Source: an uncultured Blastocatellia bacterium | GTDB taxonomy: Bacteria; Acidobacteriota; Blastocatellia; Pyrinomonadales; Pyrinomonadaceae | Length of the DNA: 64,000 bases | Reading direction: 5' to 3' | Assembly: GCA_946480785.1 (NCBI GenBank) | Contig: CAMLLD010000018.1 | Span: 1 to 64,000, forward strand | Shown here: piece by piece, positions 1 through 9,047 of the stretch | Numbering within the stretch: position 1 is the first letter of the stretch | How the letters are laid out: each line of letters starts with the position of its first letter | Notes under the pieces: generated by a model | What the model saw: only the letters and a program-made list of their open reading frames with translations | What the model was told of the DNA's origin: nothing | Databases searched by the model: none | Translations under genes and position numbers: made by a program

Positions 1-1521
1 ATCGGTCAAATACATCAGGCCGCGCGCGAACGCGTCGCGCAAGGTCGTGTCGAGCGCGGTGGCTTCGTTTGTGCCGGGAGCGAAATCCTGGTAGCCGTAC
101 GCGATCGCGACCTTGTCCCATTCACCGATTCCCTTCGCGTACGCGTCGGAAAGATCCGGCACACCGTCGGGACCGAGCCTCGCCCACGGCGCGGGATAGT
201 CCATCACCGACGAACGCCCGACCGGACTCGCCGCGTAGTTGTGTTGCAAACCGAGCGTGTGGCCCACTTCGTGTGCCGCGAGTTGACGCAGACGCGCGAG
301 CACCATATCCATCAACTTCGGTGGCGTCGTGTTCGTGCCGTCATACGGCGCGAGCAGACCTTCCGCGATCAACAAGTCCTGTCGATCGCGCAACGAGCCG
401 AGCGAGACGCGGCCTTGAATGATCTCGCCCGTGCGCGGATCGGTAAGCGAGTTGCCGTAGGACCAGCCGCGCGTCGAACGATGCACCCACTGGATCACGT
501 TGTAACGCACATCCATCGGATCGGCGTCGGGCGGCATCAGCTCGACGCGAAACGCGTCCTTGTAACCGATCGCTTCGAACGCCTGGTTCCACCAGCGCGC
601 GCCTTCGAGCAACGCCGAACGCACCGGCTCGGGCGCGCCGCGATCGACGTAATAGACGATCGGTTCCACCGCTTCACTCACGCGTGCGGTGGGATCTTTC
701 TTCTGCAGACGATGACGCGCGATGAAGCGCTTCGTGATCGGATCTTCGATGGGCGTCGCAAAGTCCATGTATTGAATGCCGTAGTAACCGGCGCGCGGAT
801 CGAAAGCGCGCCGCTGGAAGCCGGGGCCGGGCAATTGCACGAACGAAATATGCTCGCGCACGGTGACCGCTTCCGGCCTCGGTACGACTTGACGAATGTA
901 CTGTCCGGTCGGATCGCCGGTGAACGTGAGCGTGGTTTCGACTTCCGTGTTGCGCGGGAAGTTCTTCGTGTTTGGTAAATAGAACGCGCTGCGCGACGGA
1001 TCGAGTCGGTAGGTTCCCTGTTGCGTGCGTTGCAGCACGTTCGTGACTTCATGAACGTCGCGCAGAAAAAAGTTGGTGGCGTCGACGAGCACACGTCCGC
1101 CTTCTTCCGCAGTGACTTCAAAGCCCCAGAGCGTCGACTCCGCGAACGCGTCTTTCACCGCGTTACGTTCGTCCGCGTTGTTGGAGATCGCGCGAAAATA
1201 ATAGTTCGGCGCAACCAGCAGCACGCGTGGGCCACTGCGATCGAAGCGCACGATCGAGCTGGCGCCGAGTTGACCGCGATCGAGGCCGATGTCGTTCGAA
1301 CCGATGCCGGCCGGCAATGATTCGACGTAAAGAAACTCGCTGTTCCACTTGTCGATCTCGAGCCAGATCTTGCCCGCCTTCGCGTCCCAATAGAAGGTGA
1401 AGAAGCCGGGAAACTTCTCCATGCCTTTCACCTTGTCTGCGATCGTCTGGGCCTGAGCCACAGACGAACACAAAAAGAGCACGGATAGACACAGGAGTTT
1501 TGTCAGTTTTGGTTTCTTCAT
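1..1521 (-). CDS. DUF5117-type zinc-dependent metalloprotease, C-terminus cut by window edge
   Basis: The frame is open from an ATG at 1521 down to base 1, about 507 codons, with the C-terminus outside the window. It begins with a lysine-rich signal peptide and a Leu/Cys-rich core ending in AQA-Q. The next 120 residues (FYWDAKAGKIWLEIDKW, then a Gly/Asp-rich stretch) resemble the DUF5118/DUF5117 N-terminal module of bacterial secreted zinc proteases. The metzincin motif HEVGHTLGLQH lies at residues 417-427 (bases 241-273): His417, His421 and His427 would bind zinc and Glu418 would be the general base. The start codon overlaps the stop of the upstream VPS10-like gene as ATGA, which suggests translational coupling. 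Substrate unknown. I am sure of the peptidase fold and less sure of the exact family. Confidence 0.85.
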   Translation of the reverse strand, partial: MKKPKLTKLLCLSVLFLCSSVAQAQTIADKVKGMEKFPGFFTFYWDAKAGKIWLEIDKWNSEFLYVESLPAGIGSNDIGLDRGQLGASSIVRFDRSGPRVLLVAPNYYFRAISNNADERNAVKDAFAESTLWGFEVTAEEGGRVLVDATNFFLRDVHEVTNVLQRTQQGTYRLDPSRSAFYLPNTKNFPRNTEVETTLTFTGDPTGQYIRQVVPRPEAVTVREHISFVQLPGPGFQRRAFDPRAGYYGIQYMDFATPIEDPITKRFIARHRLQKKDPTARVSEAVEPIVYYVDRGAPEPVRSALLEGARWWNQAFEAIGYKDAFRVELMPPDADPMDVRYNVIQWVHRSTRGWSYGNSLTDPRTGEIIQGRVSLGSLRDRQDLLIAEGLLAPYDGTNTTPPKLMDMVLARLRQLAAHEVGHTLGLQHNYAASPVGRSSVMDYPAPWARLGPDGVPDLSDAYAKGIGEWDKVAIAYGYQDFAPGTNEATALDTTLRDAFARGLMYLTD

Positions 1522-4500
1522 GGCTGATCTTTCCACTCGGGGATGCGGCCGGGGGTCCAGGGCGCGCCGGCCGCTTCGAGTTGTTTTTCGAGATGCGCGA
1601 GATCGACTTCAATTAATTGCTTCAGTTGCGACAGCACGGTTTCGAAGTCCTGTGCCGCAGCCGTGTATTGGTTCTGCTGCGTTTGCGTCGGACGCGAGGT
1701 CGACATGCGCTGCGCGCCGACAACGTAACCGACGCGATCGTTGATCGACGGCGGTGTGTTCATGTTGCGTGCTCGCGCCGCGGCGTCGCCGTTCAACGCG
1801 CGCAGAATATCGTTCTTCCGTTTCTCCAACGCCATCGCGTCGTCGTACATGCTCGGCGGCAGCGACGGGGTTTCAGTTATCGCGCGCTTGATCGCCGCAA
1901 GCCGCGGGGTCAACGCGTTCGCCGCCTGATTTGCGCCACTCACCGCGCGCTGCAAGCGTGCGGCCTTCTGCTGAAACTCGACGAGCGTCGCGCGATCCGC
2001 CGCCGACATGTTTTCCTGTCCTTCGACGACGACCTGAAACTCCTGCGGTGGTCCAAGCACCGTCACCACGCCGTCTACTCGTTTCGCGACCTGCGCTTTG
2101 TAAGCGCCGGGCATGACGAGCGGTCCTGACGGCGGTTCGAAATCAGGATCGGGATCGGGCGGCGGCGGCCCGGGAAGGTTCGCGGAAGGATCGCGCAGGT
2201 CCCACGTGATCCGCTGCATGCCGGCGGTGACTGGACCAGTGAGCCGCCGTATCACGCGATTGTTTGCATCAGTGATCGTGACGACGATCGCGGGTGCGTC
2301 CTCTTCCTCTTCCGCACGCAATTGTTCGCGCGTGGGCCAACCGACAGGCGCGCCTTTCTTCTCCGCTTCCTTCTCGGCTTCCTGACGTTTCTCTTTGCGC
2401 GTCTTGAGCGCTTCTTTCAGATACCACGTCACGGTCGCGCCGAACGGCGGATTCTCAGCGGTGAAGAACGACTCGCCCTGAAAACTCTTGCCGCGGCCAC
2501 CGAGCGGTTGCGACTGGATGTACATCAACGCATCCTTCACCGGAAACACAGCAGCTTCCTGACGCAGCATTTCGGGTTTGAGCAGGCGCAGCGGCGTGTA
2601 GTTGTCGAGAACGTAAATGCCGCGGCCAAACGTGCCGACGACGAGATCGTTCTCTTGTTTTTGAATGACCAGATCGCGCACGGCGATCGTCGGCAATCCG
2701 CCTTTCAGTTGAATCCACTTCTGACCGCCGTCGATCGAGAAGAACAGACCAAACTCGGTGCCGACGAAGAGCAGGTTCGGATTCACATAGTCTTCGGCAA
2801 TGGCCCAGACTGGTCCGTTCTTCGGCAGGTTCGAGCTGAGCGAAACCCACGTGCGACCCGCGTCGGTTGTTTTCAAAAGGTATGGTTTGAAATCGGCGTT
2901 CTGATGGTTGTCGAAACTCACGTACGCGGTATTCGCGTCGTGATTCGAAGTGATGACGCGGCTGACGTAAGCCATGTCGGCAACGCCGGGAAACTTCTCG
3001 ATGCGGCGCCAGTTCTTGCCGCCGTCGTCGCTGATGTTCAGCACGCCGTCGTCCGTGCCGACGTAAAGCAGTCCTTCTTTCTTTTGTGACTCCGCGACCG
3101 CCGAAGCGTTACCGAATAACGCAGTGGACGCGTTCTTCGCCACGGCGTCGATGCCCCAAACGCGGCCCATCACCGGCAACTTGTCGCGATCGAGATTGCG
3201 CGAGAGCTGGCCGCTGATCGTGGTCCAGCTATCGCCGCGATCGTCGCTGCGATAAAGCTTGTCCGAGGCCATGTAAAGGCGCGTGTGCAGGTGCGGACTG
3301 ATGATGAACGGCGTGTCCCAATTCCAGCGCGGCGGCTCGTCCTTCGGACCGGGCTGCGGTTGGATGCCGATGCGCTCCCCCGTACGCTTGTCGAAGCGCA
3401 CGATCACGCCGTGCTGCAACGACGCATAGATCGTGTTCGGATCTTCCGGATCTACCTGCGAACGAAAACCGTCGCCGCCGTTTGTCACAAACCAGTCGGA
3501 GTTGACGATGCCGGAAGCGCTGCGCGTGCGGACTGGTCCACCGAAGCTGAAGTTGTCCTGCGTGCCGCCGTAGACGTTGTAGAACCACTTCGAATTGTCG
3601 GTTGCAATATCGTAGAACTGCGGCACCGGCAGGTTTGATTTGAAGTCCCAGTTCGTGCCGCGATCGAAACTCTCGTAAACGCCGCCGTCGCAGCCGACGA
3701 GATAGTGATCGGTGTTATCGGGATCGATCCAGATCTCGTGGTTGTCGACGTGCTTCGATTTCTCGCCCAGACGGCGCAGTGTGCGACCGCCGTCGTCGGA
3801 GACCATCAGGTAAACGTTCATCACGTAAATGCGATCGACGTCTTTCGGATCGGCGACAACGCGCGCGTAGTACATCGCGGTCGAATCAAACTCGTTGCGG
3901 CGTTCCCAACTGCCGCCGCGATCGCTCGAACGAAAGATGCCGCCTTTGCGATCCGCTGCTTCGACGGTCGCGTAGATCACGTTCGAATCGACGGGAGAGA
4001 TGGCGAGGCCGATGCGGCCGAGCTCGACTGTCGGCAAGCCCGCGCGCAGTTTGTTCCAGGTCGCGCCCGCATCGGTTGATTTATAGATCGCGCTTTCGGG
4101 GCCGCCGTTGATGAGCGTCCACATGTGACGGCGGCGTTGATAAGACGCGCAGTAGATCGTGTTGGGATCGTTGGGGTCGATCACGACGTCAGTGACGCCC
4201 GTGTTCTCGCTGATGTTGAGAATGTTCTTCCAGGTCTTGCCGCCGTCGATCGTTTTGAAGAGACCGCGCTCACCGCCCGGACCCCACAACGGTCCCTGTG
4301 ACGCGACGTAGACGATGTTTGAGTCTTTCGGATCGATGGCGATGCGGCCGATGTGTTCGGAAGTTTTGAGACCGACGTTTTTCCACGAGCGGCCGCCGTC
4401 TTCGGATTTGTAAACGCCGTTGCCGTAGGAGACGCTGCGCTGGCTGTTGTTCTCGCCCGTGCCGACCCAGACCACGAGCGGGTTTTTCGGATCGAGGACG

Positions 4501-4877
4501 ATCGCGCCGATCGAGTAGGAGCCTTCGTTATCGAATACAGGTGTCCAGGTGTTGCCGGCATTGATCGTCTTCCACACGCCGCCCGACGCGACCGCCACGA
4601 AATACTTCGCGGGGTTTTTCGGATCGACGGCGAAGCCGATCACGCGTCCTGAAGTGAACGCCGGACCGATCGAACGGAAGCGCAGTCCGTTGAAGGTCGG
4701 AGTGGACATCGGATCGCGCGGGCTTGGTGATTCGCTTGGTGTTGGCGAAGCGCTGGGACTCGGCGATGGTGACGGCGTCAACGAAGGCGTCGCACTCGGG
4801 GTTGGCACGGGCTCCTGGGCCAGAACACAAAGAGACAGAGCCAGGATCAGAAACAACGCGCGGGCACACTTGGACAT
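1518..4877 (-). CDS. VPS10/sortilin-like BNR-repeat beta-propeller, secreted
   Basis: A 1119-residue protein with an N-terminal signal peptide (about residues 1-20), then a low-complexity Pro/Ser/Thr linker (about 21-55) before the folded part. The body is a large beta-propeller with many Asp-box (BNR) motifs of the S/T-x-D-x-G-x-T/S-W type, for example SEDGGRSW, STDAGATW, SSDRGGSW and TTDAGRTW. The C-terminal 250 residues carry a proline-rich beta segment and a helical tail, as in proteins usually annotated as glycosyl hydrolase or VPS10-domain proteins. No catalytic sialidase set is visible, so hydrolase activity is doubtful and a binding or scaffolding role in the periplasm or outside the cell is as likely. 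The stop overlaps the start of the downstream metalloprotease (ATGA), so the two are probably made together. Confidence 0.85.
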   Translation of the reverse strand: MSKCARALFLILALSLCVLAQEPVPTPSATPSLTPSPSPSPSASPTPSESPSPRDPMSTPTFNGLRFRSIGPAFTSGRVIGFAVDPKNPAKYFVAVASGGVWKTINAGNTWTPVFDNEGSYSIGAIVLDPKNPLVVWVGTGENNSQRSVSYGNGVYKSEDGGRSWKNVGLKTSEHIGRIAIDPKDSNIVYVASQGPLWGPGGERGLFKTIDGGKTWKNILNISENTGVTDVVIDPNDPNTIYCASYQRRRHMWTLINGGPESAIYKSTDAGATWNKLRAGLPTVELGRIGLAISPVDSNVIYATVEAADRKGGIFRSSDRGGSWERRNEFDSTAMYYARVVADPKDVDRIYVMNVYLMVSDDGGRTLRRLGEKSKHVDNHEIWIDPDNTDHYLVGCDGGVYESFDRGTNWDFKSNLPVPQFYDIATDNSKWFYNVYGGTQDNFSFGGPVRTRSASGIVNSDWFVTNGGDGFRSQVDPEDPNTIYASLQHGVIVRFDKRTGERIGIQPQPGPKDEPPRWNWDTPFIISPHLHTRLYMASDKLYRSDDRGDSWTTISGQLSRNLDRDKLPVMGRVWGIDAVAKNASTALFGNASAVAESQKKEGLLYVGTDDGVLNISDDGGKNWRRIEKFPGVADMAYVSRVITSNHDANTAYVSFDNHQNADFKPYLLKTTDAGRTWVSLSSNLPKNGPVWAIAEDYVNPNLLFVGTEFGLFFSIDGGQKWIQLKGGLPTIAVRDLVIQKQENDLVVGTFGRGIYVLDNYTPLRLLKPEMLRQEAAVFPVKDALMYIQSQPLGGRGKSFQGESFFTAENPPFGATVTWYLKEALKTRKEKRQEAEKEAEKKGAPVGWPTREQLRAEEEEDAPAIVVTITDANNRVIRRLTGPVTAGMQRITWDLRDPSANLPGPPPPDPDPDFEPPSGPLVMPGAYKAQVAKRVDGVVTVLGPPQEFQVVVEGQENMSAADRATLVEFQQKAARLQRAVSGANQAANALTPRLAAIKRAITETPSLPPSMYDDAMALEKRKNDILRALNGDAAARARNMNTPPSINDRVGYVVGAQRMSTSRPTQTQQNQYTAAAQDFETVLSQLKQLIEVDLAHLEKQLEAAGAPWTPGRIPEWKDQP

Positions 4878-4910
4878 AGGTTGAGAAGGTTCCTTTGGTT
4901 GGAGTTGGAG

Positions 4911-4940
4911 ACACGGATTAACACAGATCCGTGTTTACGG
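4911..4940. repeat. ACACGGAT-type dispersed repeat, hairpin form
   Basis: The stretch holds ACACGGAT, then ACACAGAT, then CCGTGTTTACGG. CACGGAT (4912-4918) pairs with ATCCGTG (4927-4933). It lies in the 97-base gap between the dienelactone hydrolase and the VPS10-like gene and matches the repeat family seen again near 31301, 33674, 39381, 42294 and 46942. Confidence 0.7.
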
Positions 4941-4974
4941 TTACTTAACCTTACAGCTACTGACCTTGAGTTAC

Positions 4975-5652
4975 TTACCCCAGGTGCTTCCTAAAAAAAT
5001 CGATCGTGCGCTGCCACGCGTCTTCCGCGGCTTCGGGAACGTAAACCGTCGGCCGCGTGTCGTTGAAGAACGCGTGATCCGCGCCCCTGTAGATAACCAC
5101 GTCGACCTGCTTGCCGAGTGACTTCAACTGCTGCTCGAGTTTGTGAACAACGTCCGGCGTCACTGACTTATCTTTATCTCCCGAAATACTCAGTACCGGC
5201 GACTCCAGCTTCGGCAGATCGGGTTTGACCTTTGGATGTCCGCCGTAGAACACGACGCAAGCGCCCACCTTCGTATTCTTCGTCGCGGTGTAAAGCGCCA
5301 GCGCGCCGCCCATGCAAAAGCCGACCACGCCCGCTTTGTCGCCCGTCGTCGCTTCGTGGTCCAACAGATACCCGATCGCGCCGCTGATGTCTTTCTCTGC
5401 TTCGTCGATACGCATGGACATCATCAGCTTGCCTGCTTCGTCGGGAGACTTCGTCGTCTTGCCGTGATAGAGATCCGGCGCCAGCGCGACGAAGCCTTCG
5501 CCCGCGAATCGCTCGCAAACGTCTTTGATGTGATCGACGAGTCCCCACCACTCCTGAATCACGATCACGCCTGGTCCACTGCCCTTTTCGGGGATCGCGA
5601 GATAGCCGCTGCCTGTTCCACCGTTTGCTTTGAACTCGACTAGTTCTCCCAT
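4975..5652 (-). CDS. Dienelactone hydrolase family protein
   Basis: A 225-residue cytosolic alpha/beta hydrolase with no signal peptide. The nucleophile elbow is GFCMGG with Cys113, as in dienelactone hydrolases. Asp161 (in GDKD) and His193 (in GADHAF) complete a Cys-Asp-His triad, and the early VIQEWWGL segment matches the family oxyanion region. Length is normal. The family opens lactone or ester rings, classically dienelactone in chlorocatechol breakdown, but most chromosomal homologues have unknown substrates. It starts 8 bases after the ubiX stop on the same strand, so it is probably in one transcript with ubiX. Confidence 0.9.
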   Translation of the reverse strand: MGELVEFKANGGTGSGYLAIPEKGSGPGVIVIQEWWGLVDHIKDVCERFAGEGFVALAPDLYHGKTTKSPDEAGKLMMSMRIDEAEKDISGAIGYLLDHEATTGDKAGVVGFCMGGALALYTATKNTKVGACVVFYGGHPKVKPDLPKLESPVLSISGDKDKSVTPDVVHKLEQQLKSLGKQVDVVIYRGADHAFFNDTRPTVYVPEAAEDAWQRTIDFFRKHLG

Positions 5653-5660
5653 GTTCGTAC

Positions 5661-6266
5661 TTACTCCTTCTGCATTGACGAGCGCAAGACACCGTCCCAG
5701 CGATTCATCACGTCGAGATGAATATCAAACTGATCGATCACGCGCATCGTGATGTGATTGATCATGTCGTCGAGGTTTTGAGGATTGTTATAGAACGCGG
5801 GCACTGGTGGCAAGATCACCACGCCCATGCGCGCGAGCTTCAACATGTTTTCCAGATGAATTTCACTGAACGGCGACTCGCGCACGACGAGCACGAGTTT
5901 GCGCCGCTCTTTCAACACCACGTCGGCCGCGCGATGAATCAGGTTGTCGCCGAGACCGTGGGCGATCGCCGCGAGCGTGCGCATGCTGCACGGCGCGATG
6001 ACCATGCCCAGCGTCACGAAAGAACCGCTGGAGATCGCGGCGCCCTGATCGCCGATGCCGTAGCTGTGCGTGGCGAGGTCTGTTACATCTTTGACCGAAT
6101 ATTGGGTTTCGTGCGTGAGCGTGCGCGTGGCCCACTTGCTGACGACGAGATGAGTCTCGACGCCCGAGCCGTGCAGCATTTGCAGCAGGCGCACGCCGAA
6201 GATCGTTCCAGTCGCTCCGGTTATACCGACAATCAGCCGTGAAGGACTTTGCATGTGTGTCTGCAT
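5661..6266 (-). CDS. ubiX: UbiX-type flavin prenyltransferase
   Basis: About 201 residues. The N-terminus has the Rossmann-like phrase LIVGITGATGTIFGVRLL, the flavin-binding start of UbiX/Pad1. Later segments ISSGSFVTLGMVIAPCSMRTLAAIAHG and RKLVLVVRESPFSEIHLENMLKLARMGVVILPP are diagnostic of the family. The enzyme attaches dimethylallyl phosphate to reduced FMN to make prenylated FMN, the cofactor of UbiD-type decarboxylases. No ubiD is in this window. The ATG at 6266 or the one at 6254 could be the start. A longer reading from 6311 would begin inside the trxA terminator hairpin and is rejected. Confidence 0.92.
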   Translation of the reverse strand: MQTHMQSPSRLIVGITGATGTIFGVRLLQMLHGSGVETHLVVSKWATRTLTHETQYSVKDVTDLATHSYGIGDQGAAISSGSFVTLGMVIAPCSMRTLAAIAHGLGDNLIHRAADVVLKERRKLVLVVRESPFSEIHLENMLKLARMGVVILPPVPAFYNNPQNLDDMINHITMRVIDQFDIHLDVMNRWDGVLRSSMQKE

Positions 6267-6274
6267 TTTGCCAC

Positions 6275-6306
6275 AAAAAAGGCCGGACGCTGAACACGCC
6301 CGGCCT
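6275..6306 (-). terminator. Rho-independent terminator after trxA
   Basis: Read on the minus strand, AGGCCGG-GCGT and ACGC... CCGGCCT form a GC-rich stem with a short loop (near TTCA), followed directly by six T residues (the A-run at 6275-6280 on the plus strand). It lies 24 bases past the trxA stop and just before ubiX. Confidence 0.8.
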
Positions 6307-6329
6307 GACAAATGTGTGTTTATGTGTGA

Positions 6330-6668
6330 TTACGCTTTCACGGTGACGTACTTCTCGACCATCCGCGTGATCGCTTCCTTGTTGGTCGCGCCCACGAAGC
6401 GTTCCACTTCCTTGCCGTCGCGGAAAAGAATCAACGTGGGGATTCCCTTGATGCCGTAACGCTGTGCGGTCGAAGGATTGTCGTCGACGTTCAGCTTCAC
6501 CACGCTCGCGCTGTCGCCGTAGTGCTCGGCCACGGCCGCCACCGTGGGCGCAAGCATGCGACAAGGGGCACACCACTCGGCCCAAAAATCCACCAGCACG
6601 GGCTTATCGGAACCCAATACATCTTTTTCAAACGAACTGTCACTCACTTCTTTTAGCAATTCACTCAT
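6330..6668 (-). CDS. trxA: Thioredoxin
   Basis: A 112-residue protein of normal thioredoxin length with no signal peptide, hence cytosolic. The active site WCAPC is at residues 32-36 (Cys33 and Cys36), and the cis-proline is Pro77 in GIPTLILF. It reduces protein disulfides with electrons from thioredoxin reductase. The gene lies 43 bases after rpoD on the same strand and is closed by a clear hairpin terminator, so it probably forms the end of an rrf2-rpoD-trxA transcript. Confidence 0.96.
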   Translation of the reverse strand: MSELLKEVSDSSFEKDVLGSDKPVLVDFWAEWCAPCRMLAPTVAAVAEHYGDSASVVKLNVDDNPSTAQRYGIKGIPTLILFRDGKEVERFVGATNKEAITRMVEKYVTVKA

Positions 6669-6711
6669 TTCTGATCGCTCCTAATCTCTGGTTAATCTCG
6701 CCCCAAAAAAT

Positions 6712-8418
6712 TTACTGCCCCTCGCCTTCGAGGAAGTTCTTCAAGAGCCGCGCCCGTGACGGGTGGCGGAGTTTGCGCAGCGCCTTGGCCTCGATTTGGC
6801 GAATGCGTTCGCGTGTTACGTTGAAGTTCTGTCCTACCTCTTCCAGCGTTCTTTCATGACCACCGTTATCCAAACCGAACCGCAAACGAATGACGCGCTC
6901 TTCGCGCGGGCTCAAGGTTTGCAGCACGTCGCCGGCGATCTCGCGCAAGTTTGAAGTGATGACCCGAGCGGCCGGGCTCTCACTCGACTTGTCTTCGATC
7001 AAGTCGCCGAGTTGCGAATCGCCGTTCTCGCCGATCGGTGTTTCCAGCGAGATCGGATCCTGCATCAGCTTGCGCGCCTTGCGGACCTTGTCTACCGAGG
7101 TGTCCATCTTCTTGGCGATCTCCTCGGTGGTTGGCTCGCGGCCGAGCTCGCGCACCAGTTCACGCGAAGTGTTCTTGAGCTTATTGATCACTTCGATCAT
7201 GTGGACCGGGATACGAATCGTGCGGGCCTGGTCGGCGATTGCGCGCGTGATTGCCTGGCGAATCCACCACGTTGCGTATGTGGAGAACTTGTAACCACGG
7301 CGCCAGTCAAACTTGTCGACGCCCTTCATCAAACCGAGATTGCCTTCCTGAATCAGATCCAGGAACTGCAAGCCGCGGTTCTGATACTTCTTGGCGATCG
7401 AAACCACCAGACGCAGGTTCGCTTCCGTAAGCTCGTGCTTCGCCTGCGCAGTCTGCGCTTCGCTGACGGCGATCATCTGGTGCGACCGTTTGATCTCCAG
7501 CGGCGACAGGTGATGCTCGACTTCGATCTCCTTGAGACGCTTGCGGGCGGTCGCAATCTGTTTGCGAAACTCCTTCTGCTTGTCGGGCTTCAACCCTTTG
7601 CGCTTGAGTTTTTCGTTCGCTCCTTCAATCTCGCGCTCGAGCACGCGCACTTCGCGGTGCACGACGCCGATCGCGGCGATGAGCCGCTGGCGGGCCGCTT
7701 CTTTCAAATGCAGGCCACGAATCTCCTGCGCGATCTCGAGACGTGTACGCGCAAGTTTGCGACGGTAACGCAGCAGCTTCTTCGAGCGTTTGCCGCGCGA
7801 GATTCTCTGCTCGTCGGCGAACTTTTCAAACTCCTTCAAGCCCCGCTTGTAGAGTTGCTTGATGTTGTTCAACCCCTCGATTGTCCACTGCAAATATTCT
7901 TCGCTGCGATCTTCGTGCTCCTCGGTTTCCATTTGATCCGAGAACGCGACGACGTCGCGAATGTTGAGTTTTCCTTCGGCGAGCTCGTCGCCGATCCGGA
8001 AGAGTTCGACCACGGCGATTGGGGAACGCGCGATTGCTTTCTCCGCTCGCTTTTGACCTCGTTCAATTCGCTTGGCAATGGACACTTCCTGTTCCCGAGT
8101 CAACAAGGGCACTACGCCCATCTCGCGCATGTAGACGCGGATCGGGTCGGAAGTTTTGTCCATTTCGCCGGCCGAGAGATCCAACTCGACCTCTTCACTC
8201 ATCGCTTCGTCCGATTCGGCGGCAGACGAAGACTCTTCAATCAAAGGCTCCTCGATCTCTGTTTCACCGCTGGTGGCTCGTTCCAGCGTTTGTAGTACTT
8301 CGTCGATATCTTCTATCGACACGGCATCGTCGGTCAGTTCCTCGCTGAGGTTGGCGAAATCGCCTTTGACCGAGTTCATGAGCTCGATGCCGCTCTGATC
8401 TTTTTCCAGCCTGGACAA
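6712..8418 (-). CDS. rpoD: Primary sigma factor RpoD (sigma70)
   Basis: 568 residues. An acidic N-terminal segment (1-90) is followed by region 1.2 ([21 protein letters not shown], about 91-111), a long charged non-conserved region (about 130-310), region 2 (about 333-402, with [19 protein letters not shown] and the -10-reading [10 protein letters not shown]), region 3 (about 403-480) and region 4 (about 503-563, with the -35-reading helix-turn-helix [18 protein letters not shown]). This is the housekeeping factor that directs RNA polymerase to most promoters. The likely start is a TTG at 8418 with AAAGGA about 9 bases upstream. It begins 20 bases after the Rrf2 gene, so it is probably co-transcribed with that regulator. 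Confidence 0.95.
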   Translation of the reverse strand: MSRLEKDQSGIELMNSVKGDFANLSEELTDDAVSIEDIDEVLQTLERATSGETEIEEPLIEESSSAAESDEAMSEEVELDLSAGEMDKTSDPIRVYMREMGVVPLLTREQEVSIAKRIERGQKRAEKAIARSPIAVVELFRIGDELAEGKLNIRDVVAFSDQMETEEHEDRSEEYLQWTIEGLNNIKQLYKRGLKEFEKFADEQRISRGKRSKKLLRYRRKLARTRLEIAQEIRGLHLKEAARQRLIAAIGVVHREVRVLEREIEGANEKLKRKGLKPDKQKEFRKQIATARKRLKEIEVEHHLSPLEIKRSHQMIAVSEAQTAQAKHELTEANLRLVVSIAKKYQNRGLQFLDLIQEGNLGLMKGVDKFDWRRGYKFSTYATWWIRQAITRAIADQARTIRIPVHMIEVINKLKNTSRELVRELGREPTTEEIAKKMDTSVDKVRKARKLMQDPISLETPIGENGDSQLGDLIEDKSSESPAARVITSNLREIAGDVLQTLSPREERVIRLRFGLDNGGHERTLEEVGQNFNVTRERIRQIEAKALRKLRHPSRARLLKNFLEGEGQ

Positions 8419-8438
8419 ATTAGCTATTCCTTTCTCGC

Positions 8439-8936
8439 TTAAGCAGTTCTGAGAACCTTAGCGACTTTCCCGTTCGACTTCCCTACCTTAGGAGCTTTCA
8501 TGTGTGTGAGAGTTCCACAGGGCTTTAATCGTTGCACGACATCGTCGATGGTGATGTTTTTCAACACCTGCTCCACGGCTGAATCAACTTCCTGTAAAAC
8601 GTCCCCCAGCACGGTTTCGATATTGACGCCGACCGGACAGTCGCGACTCGGCGGCTGCCGGTGCAATGAGAAAACACCGCCGCACTCGAGTGCCTGATAA
8701 ATATCCAGCAAAGTCGTCTTGGCCGGGTCTGTGGCCAGCCGCGAACCGCCTAACGAACCGGTTTGCGACACCACGAGGCCGGCCTGCGCCAGATCCAGCA
8801 ACATGCGGCGGATCACGACCGGATTGGTGTTCACGCTCTCAGCAACCTGTTCGGATTTCAGGGGCTCTTCGCCCGACCAGGCCATCAGACTCAGGACATG
8901 CACCGCCACGGCGAAGCGGCTGTTTCTAGTCGACAT
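8439..8936 (-). CDS. Rrf2-family transcriptional regulator
   Basis: 165 residues from the ATG at 8936. The winged helix-turn-helix spans about residues 5-80 ([41 protein letters not shown]), with the family SLGGSRLA phrase of the wing at about 61-68. Cys85, Cys100 (in DCPVG) and Cys140 are spread out and do not form the three-cysteine cluster of IscR, so a 2Fe-2S centre of that type is unlikely, although thiol sensing is possible. A longer reading from 8981 would start upstream of the predicted transcription start, so I reject it. It stands first in the apparent rrf2-rpoD-trxA operon and probably controls its own promoter. Confidence 0.88.
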   Translation of the reverse strand: MSTRNSRFAVAVHVLSLMAWSGEEPLKSEQVAESVNTNPVVIRRMLLDLAQAGLVVSQTGSLGGSRLATDPAKTTLLDIYQALECGGVFSLHRQPPSRDCPVGVNIETVLGDVLQEVDSAVEQVLKNITIDDVVQRLKPCGTLTHMKAPKVGKSNGKVAKVLRTA

Positions 8937-8972
8937 ATCAAAACACAGGATCCCAACTTCGGGAAGCAATTT

Positions 8973-9007
8973 TGTAACCATTATAGTTACAATTTCGATT
9001 TTGTCAA
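8973..9007 (-). promoter_or_regulatory. Consensus sigma70 promoter overlapped by palindromic operator
   Basis: On the minus strand a TTGACA box (plus-strand 9002-9007) is followed after 16 bases by a perfect TATAAT (8980-8985). A palindrome, TGTAAC-N7-GTTACA (8973-8991), covers the -10 box, so a protein bound there would block polymerase. It lies 37 bases upstream of the rrf2 start codon. Promoter and palindrome are read directly; that the Rrf2 protein is the ligand is inference. Confidence 0.85.
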
Positions 9008-9047
9008 CTCTAAGAAGTTATTAGACAGTGATTTGCGGCTCGTTCCT

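Noticed and set aside
7012..8295. A 427-codon frame on the plus strand opposite rpoD.
   Set aside because: Antisense of a well-conserved sigma factor; Leu/Phe/Arg-rich with no recognisable motif.
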